A stretch of DNA of 64,000 nt from Maratus speciosus (lineage: Eukaryota; Arthropoda; Arachnida; Araneae; Salticidae). The notes below the pieces were generated by a model. That model did no database searches and was not told where the DNA came from. It saw nothing but the letters and a program-made list of their open reading frames with translations. Location of the stretch: positions 161,692,761 through 161,756,760 of the forward strand of contig OZ010799.1 in assembly GCA_963932465.1 (NCBI GenBank), written 5' to 3'. Both the position numbers and the translations under genes were made by a program. Of this stretch, positions 58,400-64,000 are shown one piece after another. Numbering within the stretch: position 1 is the first letter of the stretch; each line of letters starts with the position of its first letter.

Positions 58400-58880
58400 C
58401 TTTCAATTTTATATCCAAGCATGGCTGTCTTGCATGGTTTGCTTTCCCATTTTTTTTAAACAGTGTATACGAATTTATATGCAAAATTTTGTAATTCTAC
58501 GATTCGTTTATTTTCATCATCTCAATTTATCGCAGTATATGGACAATTAAAGATAATATCTCATTTTCTTTGCTTCCACATGTTATTATTAAATCTATGT
58601 TCTCAGCAATATCGCTCAGACTAATCCCTCTGAGGGAAGTCCTAGTTTATGGATATCTCTTCTGTTAACAGACAGATTGGCTATACTTTTGCCACAATGT
58701 TAAAAAATTTTTTTGTCATTATATATTATGTAAAGTGTATAAATTGTAATTTATTGTTTGTGTATGAAAGATAAGTCCCTAGTAATATATGACAGTTGAG
58801 TTACAACAATTCGTTACATACTTCTTAGTACAGAAGCATAATCGATCATTGTCTAAACTTTTGCTGAGCACTGTATAAAT
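58400..58880 (+). mobile_element. 3' end of a second Tc1-like copy
   Basis: TCTAAACTTTTGCTGAGCAC-TGTA at 58853 is the complement of the left end at 46183, and CTATACTTTTGCC near 58683 is a plausible inner copy at the same ~175-base spacing. Upstream, VYEFICKIL near 58470 and later KSM...R resemble the Tc1 C-terminus, weakly. The 46493 copy has its own C-terminus, so this is a separate copy. Confidence 0.6.
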
Positions 58881-59096
58881 TTTTATTGCTTTCTTGCATT
58901 AAAAACGGAAATATGCACTTTTTTTACAAGAAAATAATGAAAGTTTATAAAAATAAATATAAAATAACTGGGTAAATTTTGATTTGAAAAGAGTGTGATA
59001 TTTTAAATATCCTTATAAGAGTCAGGATTTAGTTTAAGTTACTTAAAAAAAACCTTTTTGTTCTTTTGTAATTATGTATGTGTGTGTATGTATGTA

Positions 59097-59280
59097 CAGT
59101 AGTGGAAAAAAAGTAAACACCCCCTACTAACTCTTCAGCTAACAACAATAGAAGAAAGTTACTAATACCAAAGGATTGGAAATAAAGTCTACTTATAAAT
59201 GATGTATATAAAATTTGCTGTGGGGGCGGGGGGGGGGGGAATCTACAAATCAAAACCAGATCACATTCTGTTTTTTTCAA
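59097..59280 (+). mobile_element. Lone mariner/Tc1-type terminus
   Basis: TA-CAGTAGTGGAAAAAAAGTA at 59095 has a typical terminus; the partner was not found. A G tract lies at 59222-59240. Confidence 0.4.
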
Positions 59281-59712
59281 TGGTTACACACAATTTTGCA
59301 ATATATTTTTAATCCTTGGTTCAAACTATGCCGAAAAATGAAATTTCAAGTCATTTGTATGATAATTTTTTAAATTATAAGCATTCAAAATTTAGAGCTT
59401 CTAATGTTAAATTACATTTTTATATTATTATTAATATCTTCTGAAATAATAATACATAATTACATAAATATTTTGAATTTGTAATTTTAAGAATTTTATA
59501 ATATGAATTATGAAATTCATTTTCGAAAAAAAAATACTAATTGCAACCTACATTTTTTTTGATAGATTTATATTTTTTATGTCCTGCTTTATGCGAATTC
59601 TCAATTTCAAAATATTCTTCCATGTAGTTTTCGAATTATGCTCAAAAACATCTCCAAAATGATGGTTTCAAGTACCGTTTATGATGTCCAGAAAAGCATA
59701 ATTTGAAGGAAT

Positions 59713-59957
59713 CAGTGGCGTGGCGTCCGGCCATCGCTGGATGCGGCGATGACCAAGCAATATTTTAAAACTCTTAATAAGCTTTTAAAACTCTACGATC
59801 CAGTTTTAGCAGAACATTTGGAGTTCATGTATAAGTGAAGGTAAGATTTAAAGTTTCTTTTTTGAACATTCAACCATTGAATTTTAGAGTTAATAATTTT
59901 TCACCACAAACTTAAATAATTGCGATGACCACCGAAAATTTTCACGCCACGCCACTG
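59713..59957 (+). mobile_element. hAT element remnant with exact 8 bp duplication
   Basis: GAAGGAAT flanks both ends (59705-59712, 59958-59965). The ends are CAGTGGCGTGGCGT and, complemented, CAGTGGCGTGGCGT. At 245 bp it is an internal-deletion product that still carries a scrap of coding (next entry). A TA microsatellite starts right after the second duplication. Confidence 0.93.
59758..59838 (+). pseudogene. hAT transposase scrap (DUF4371-like)
   Basis: The frame reads QYFKTLNKLLKLYDPVLAEH, then LEFMYK and a stop. 'LL-L---DPVLAEHL' resembles the N-terminal part of DUF4371-type hAT transposases (ZMYM-like). Only ~26 residues remain, but the location inside a hAT element supports the reading. 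Confidence 0.6.
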
Positions 59958-59961
59958 GAAG

Positions 59962-59965
<4 letters not shown>

Positions 59966-59998
<33 letters not shown>
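59966..59998. repeat. (TA)n microsatellite
   Basis: About 16 TA repeats directly after the hAT target duplication. Confidence 0.9.
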
Positions 59999-59999
<1 letters not shown>

Positions 60000-60154
60000 C
60001 TCATTTCATTGAAACATTTTGGCTGGCTATAGTCGAAACATATTAAGTGAGTGAAATGGTCTTATTAGCACGAAATAATACGTTAATAGATGTGACGTAA
60101 TCAATCTGTAGCATTTCGACAATCGAGTACCGAAATTAAATTTGGATACAGCTC

Positions 60155-60667
60155 CTAAAATAATCTCATTTTAAAATAATTAATTTCTCTGAAACTAGTC
60201 CTATGAATTTCACGAAAAGTTGTTTTTTGGCTAATTGAAGGGTGTCGAATTGATTTTTGGTGCAAAAAAGCGAAGTTTGGGTTCGTTTTTATATGTAGAT
60301 GGCGTGTTTTGGAATAGTTTTTTAATGTATTCTCTTGTACCAAACAGCTCTTGATTAAATACGTCAACTGTCGCCTCATAAGTAAATAATAATATAAAAA
60401 AATGGGAAATGTTAATAGCCGGAGTGTTTTTGCACAATTGCGAGCAAGTCTTTTATTATAAACCAGCAGGGTTTGTCCGCTACGCTGGTTGGTTTCTCTA
60501 AACGGACTTTGAATTAAACAAAGTATACCGGTGAATTTGATCTCGTGTTTTAAAACAATATTAACTGTTACTTGGAATGTCCTTCTCCATTGCTTAAAAC
60601 TATACGAATGCCATTTCACTATTATATTTACTAACGTGTCAACCAAAATTTGGCCTGATAACGACAA
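60155..60667 (-). CDS. Hypothetical 170-codon open frame, unrecognised
   Basis: This is the longest uninterrupted frame in the window. It starts MSLSGQILVDTLVNIIVKWH, contains a short hydrophobic stretch (TFPIFLYYYLLM) near residue 87, and near its end has FREIHRTSFREI, an internal near-repeat. I recognise no domain. Base composition is a little less AT-rich than the neighbourhood. No promoter, splice sites or partner copy was seen. Chance, or a fragment of an unknown mobile element, is as likely as a real gene. Confidence 0.2.
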   Translation of the reverse strand: MSLSGQILVDTLVNIIVKWHSYSFKQWRRTFQVTVNIVLKHEIKFTGILCLIQSPFRETNQRSGQTLLVYNKRLARNCAKTLRLLTFPIFLYYYLLMRRQLTYLIKSCLVQENTLKNYSKTRHLHIKTNPNFAFLHQKSIRHPSISQKTTFREIHRTSFREINYFKMRLF

Positions 60668-60779
60668 AATATTTTACTTGATCACTTGCGGTATGATTTG
60701 GTTAATATGCAATATACTAAAACGATCCTTTAACAATTATTCGATTAACAATGCAATCATCATCAAAATCAGTCTCGTA

Positions 60780-61150
60780 TAACTTTATTTTTAATGTAAT
60801 CTATCACAATAGGGTTCATTTGATTATCGGATTTTCCCCATAATTATATAACTAAGGAACGCAGAACAATATTTCACATACGAAAACCTACTCTGAAAAA
60901 TATCTAACTACAAATGGAAGTCTCATCAAAATCCATCCAGCAAAGCTTTAAAAATGACTGATCTTTCATAATCAGGTTCCTCTGACAATGAAACATTCCC
61001 CAATAATTCTATAAATCAGCAACGTACAACCATATATTACATACAAAAGCCTTCCTTTTAAAATGCTATAACTAACAGTGCAAGTTCCAATCAAAATCCA
61101 TTCAGCAGAACTCAAATTATACGCAGCCGAAATGAAATTCCCATTTCAAT
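60780..61150 (+). repeat. Two diverged ~165 bp repeats
   Basis: CATCAAAATCCATCCAGCAAAG near 60925 recurs as ATCAAAATCCATTCAGCAGA near 61092, with similar TAACTA context before each. The wording resembles the tandem cores of elements A-C, but termini are missing. Confidence 0.5.
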
Positions 61151-62059
61151 TTTATATACATAGTTGAAGAGTAACATATAGTAAAATTGATATTTTTATT
61201 TCTAAACTACTTGTTATAAATATAAGTTACGAGAAAAAGAGGACGGATGAAAGATTAAATTAAGTATTACAATATGAACGTAGCCCTATAAAAAAAAAGT
61301 TCCCTTTCTAAAAGCTATACTTTATGTATACACAATTTGTAATTAGAAGTTTCTATCATCACTGGTTTAAGAGAAATTGCTATGACATCTATTTTGAATC
61401 CCTGGTATAGATAAAGCAATAAATGCATTAGATAGTTAATATTTTGTAAAAGTGGAAAATATTATTGTAGTCAAAAACATGAATACCCATGTAAAGATTT
61501 CGAATTACCAAAATTCATGTTTACTTAAACCGATTTATTTCATATTATTAATCTTCCAGAAGCAAATAACTCTGTTATTATTTCAATATTATAACTATAC
61601 TTATTTCCTTCAATGAAGAAGGTTTTCTTCAAAGTAAAGTATTTGTAATTCACATAATCCCCGGGGTGATTTTAAATTAAATGGGAGTTTACTATCGGTA
61701 TCATTTTTATAAATATATATTGTCTGCAAATATGCTTCTTGTTATGAATTTCTCAGAACTAACTAAAGATTCACTTTTCAAAATAATTATAGAAGTGTAC
61801 TTTGCGATCTGATGTTTGATATTATGTTTGCTCACATGTTCAGAACATTGAAATAGATTGTGTTATTTTTTAAGAAACTTATAACAAAATATCAAATAAT
61901 AATAATATGTTTTCACTGGATTGTTGTAACTTTTTAGTTGTTGTAATACTTATCTTGATATATTCAAGGTAATTTGGGAAAACAAATATTTGCATATGTT
62001 TGCTATTGAGATATTAATAACTTATTTTATGGAATTCCAGGTTCCTTTTTTCATGTCTT
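61151..62059. other. Unassigned AT-rich spacer
   Basis: Nothing recognised. Confidence 0.45.
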
Positions 62060-62063
62060 TTAA

Positions 62064-62266
62064 CCTCTTAATTCTCGCTTCCGTGATATTCACGGGCTGT
62101 GTTTTTTATTGTTTGATCTCCACCAGTGTTATAAAATAATGTAATTGTCCTTATTATGGTATCATTTTAACTGTCATTAAATAAGGTGAATATTTCTTTT
62201 TCAAAAAAGTGGTGCCAATAAGCAATCTGAATTTTTAAAACTTAATTTAATGCGGTCGTTAAGTGG
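62064..62266. mobile_element. TTAA MITE, CCTCTTAAT type
   Basis: TTAA at 62060-62063 and 62267-62270. The ends CCTCTTAATTC and, complemented, CCACTTAACGACC. It carries AAAAAAGTGGTGCCAATAAG followed by CAATCTGAATTTTTAAAA, closely like the arm at 47283-47375. Confidence 0.8.
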
Positions 62267-62353
62267 TTAAAATGCATTTATGTATAATACGAAACTTAAT
62301 TGCTACTGTGCGTAATGTGTGGTCAGGTAAAATGTAGAAAAATGAAAGTATAC

Positions 62354-63100
62354 AGGTTGTATCAGGAATGATCGTTCAAATTTGGCTAGGGTGTAGCAAA
62401 AGAAGACGGTTTTCCATACGAAAGTATTGGCGCAATCGAGCGATCAAAATTGTAGAGAGCGCTGTGTATCCACAATTTCTGCTCCCGCGAAAAGCTCCGT
62501 GACCAGCCCAGCTGGTCGTTATTCGACAAGGTGACTTTGCATAGGTAATATGGGTCAGTGTTTGTTAAATGAATATGCAGATATTCATCTAATTCACGGT
62601 GCAATAGGGGAAAGTAGTTGGAGAGCTGCGCAAATGTATACAGAATGCTACTGCAACTGATGCAAACCTTAGGATAAAATGTTTCACGTGTTCATCAACA
62701 ACTGTGCTAAAGTGAATCGGTTAGCAATACCATTTATATTTATTTATTTATTGTTTGATAGATGAGGCAAATAATCGACCTGGAAAATTCGAATCAATCT
62801 TACAGCATTTTGAATACATTTGAACAGCTCTCCGACCATCCCCCTCCCTATCGCACCGTAAATTAGATGCATATCTGTTTAATCAAAAAAACATATAATG
62901 ATTCATGTTACTTCTGTAAATTCACCTTGTCGAATTATGACCGTTCTGGATTTGTCACAGAGCACTATGCGGAATTAGAAATTGTGGATACACAGTGCCC
63001 TCTACAACGTCATGCGTTCGTTTGCGTCCATACTTTCCTATGTGTAACTGTCTTATTTTAGTATTTTCTACCTCCCCACAAAATTTGAACAATCACTGCT
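62354..63100. mobile_element. Foldback element built from two inverted DUF4817-type 5' ends
   Basis: The left arm (about 62354-62630) and the complement of the right arm (62820-63100) share TCAAATTTGG-type starts, TTGTAGAG, CACTGTGTATCCACAATTTC and TTCGACAAGGTGA. Each arm contains the start of a DUF4817-type reading frame pointing inward. The 190 bp centre continues the left frame only. Frames 62386-62604 (minus) and 62867-63061 (plus) are antisense readings of the arms. Confidence 0.82.
62568..62725 (+). pseudogene. DUF4817-type transposase N-terminus
   Basis: The frame reads NEYADIHLIHGAIGESSWRA, then AQMYTECYCN with stops nearby, then KMFHVFINNCAKVNR. Arthropod DUF4817 domains start with 'EYADIHLIYG-A-GN---A-RLYRERYPNRR-P---MF-RVHQQL-E', which fits in order and spacing. 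Two stops in the middle make it inactive. The right arm encodes MHLIYGAIGRG on the minus strand, a second copy of the same N-terminus. Confidence 0.8.
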
Positions 63101-64000
63101 GATGTATATGATAAAACTATTCAAAATCAAAATATTGGTTCAAAGTTATATATCTTATTGAAAATAAATTTTCTTAATGAAGAACTGTTTCAAACCAATT
63201 CCGATACGAATAGCCACACACACACAAGCATTTACATAGAAACATAAGTTTAGATAGATAATGAGGGAAATAAATTTCAGTGCTTTTAATGAAAATATTT
63301 TCGTAATATTTAAAGATGATCTGAAAAATGCACGGTAGATCCAACAATAAAGAGGAAAAACAACACAACTGTTTAGTTTAATTTAAACAAACACATTTTT
63401 TATGAAGAACGCACGAAAAAATCCCCCCCCCCCAAAAAAAAAAAAAAAAAATCTAAGATTCAACTTCCAGAAAAAAGCATTTCATTTATCTTTAATCTTC
63501 TGTCATAAGTTAAAAAAAAAAATCAGCAATTTCTTTGTCTGGCGATTGTTTCATTATCAGCCTATTGACAACAAGAACAACAACAAAGAAAAGTAATTTT
63601 TGCTGACAAAAAAAAAAAAAAACCTTGCACACAACAACAAAAAACATTTGAACAAACATAAGCCTAATTAATTTAGAGTATTTTGCTTATGTTAATATAA
63701 TTTAATAATTAACTTAGAAGAATAATTAATTTTTATTAAAAATAATGTAGTTGTTTCCTTCAAAGAAAAAGAAATTCTTACCTCACTTCACATTTTCCCA
63801 GGTGTAGAGTAAACGTATTAGAGTAAACAGTAATTTACTGTCCTTTCACAAACCTTTTTTATATTCATTTCATAAATTCAGTGTTACTTAATTGTTTTAA
63901 AAAAACCAATTGGAAAAAAAATGTTTCATAATTTATTTAGTAAAAAATATTTTTTAACTCTATTATTCTAACAATATTTTTTTTTTTTTGAAAAGTGTTA
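63101..64000. other. Unassigned AT-rich end of window with homopolymers
   Basis: C tract followed by A tract at 63423-63450, a short CA tract near 63218 and A tracts at 63510 and 63610. The frame 63402-63596 spans them and is not supported. Confidence 0.5.

Noticed and set aside
46995..58400. A single Tc1 element split by an 11 kb insertion
   Set aside because: The C-terminal coding is present at 47382-47519 and again near 58470-58660, so the two fragments overlap and are better read as separate copies.

Overview
The window looks like gene-poor, strongly AT-rich DNA from an animal, most likely an arthropod and possibly a chelicerate. Support is the DUF4817-type transposase fragments (a family mostly seen in arthropods), tRNA-derived SINEs, Tigger and Tc1 remnants, hAT elements and Helitrons. 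No RNA polymerase II gene, complete host exon or bacterial-type operon was recognised. Nearly every long open frame sits in an inverted repeat, a homopolymer or a transposon remnant. The longest (170 codons, 60155-60667) has no recognised homologue.

Layout. 1-7740: a 2.5 kb element with roughly 650 bp inverted arms, a 307 bp tandem duplication, a tRNA-derived SINE, a 767 bp TTAA-flanked element, a Tigger element keeping a decayed transposase C-terminus, and a DUF4817-type fragment with a hairpin. 7868-11175: a Helentron-like element carrying a 327 bp tandem array, then a second Tigger remnant. 11178-16560: mostly unassigned. 16560-26211: a 504 bp satellite split by a 5.5 kb Helitron (20405-25928) that is itself loaded with MITEs. 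26384-29545: copy I of an unclassified repeat ('family R') interrupted by a 351 bp insertion, a CAGTGTTGCC element and an 865 bp palindrome. 30738-36650: further family R pieces and a segmental duplication split by a hAT element. 37110-41395: a pair of ~760 bp TTAA elements, a SINE with 15 bp target duplications and a foldback element with a MITE nested in one arm. 43008-45665: a cluster of ~200 bp TTAA MITEs. 46183-52990: Tc1 remnants, a Tigger-type MITE dimer and Helentron/Helitron-like elements. 53102-58350: a possible 5.2 kb element with CCCARCAAACACA ends. 58400-64000: a Tc1 end, a hAT element with a DUF4371-like scrap, a TTAA MITE and a foldback element made from a DUF4817-type transposase N-terminus.

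Nothing here cooperates as a pathway. What can be read is an insertion history: several target-site duplications are exact, and nested elements give relative ages. The most unusual patterns are (i) three elements with one shared Helentron-like plan but unrelated sequence, (ii) a set of TTAA-flanked ~200 bp MITEs that share an internal CACCACTTTTT-type core with elements having different termini, and (iii) the large GTCAC-rich palindrome. All calls are from reading by eye; no search was run, and coordinates of diverged ends may be off by some bases.
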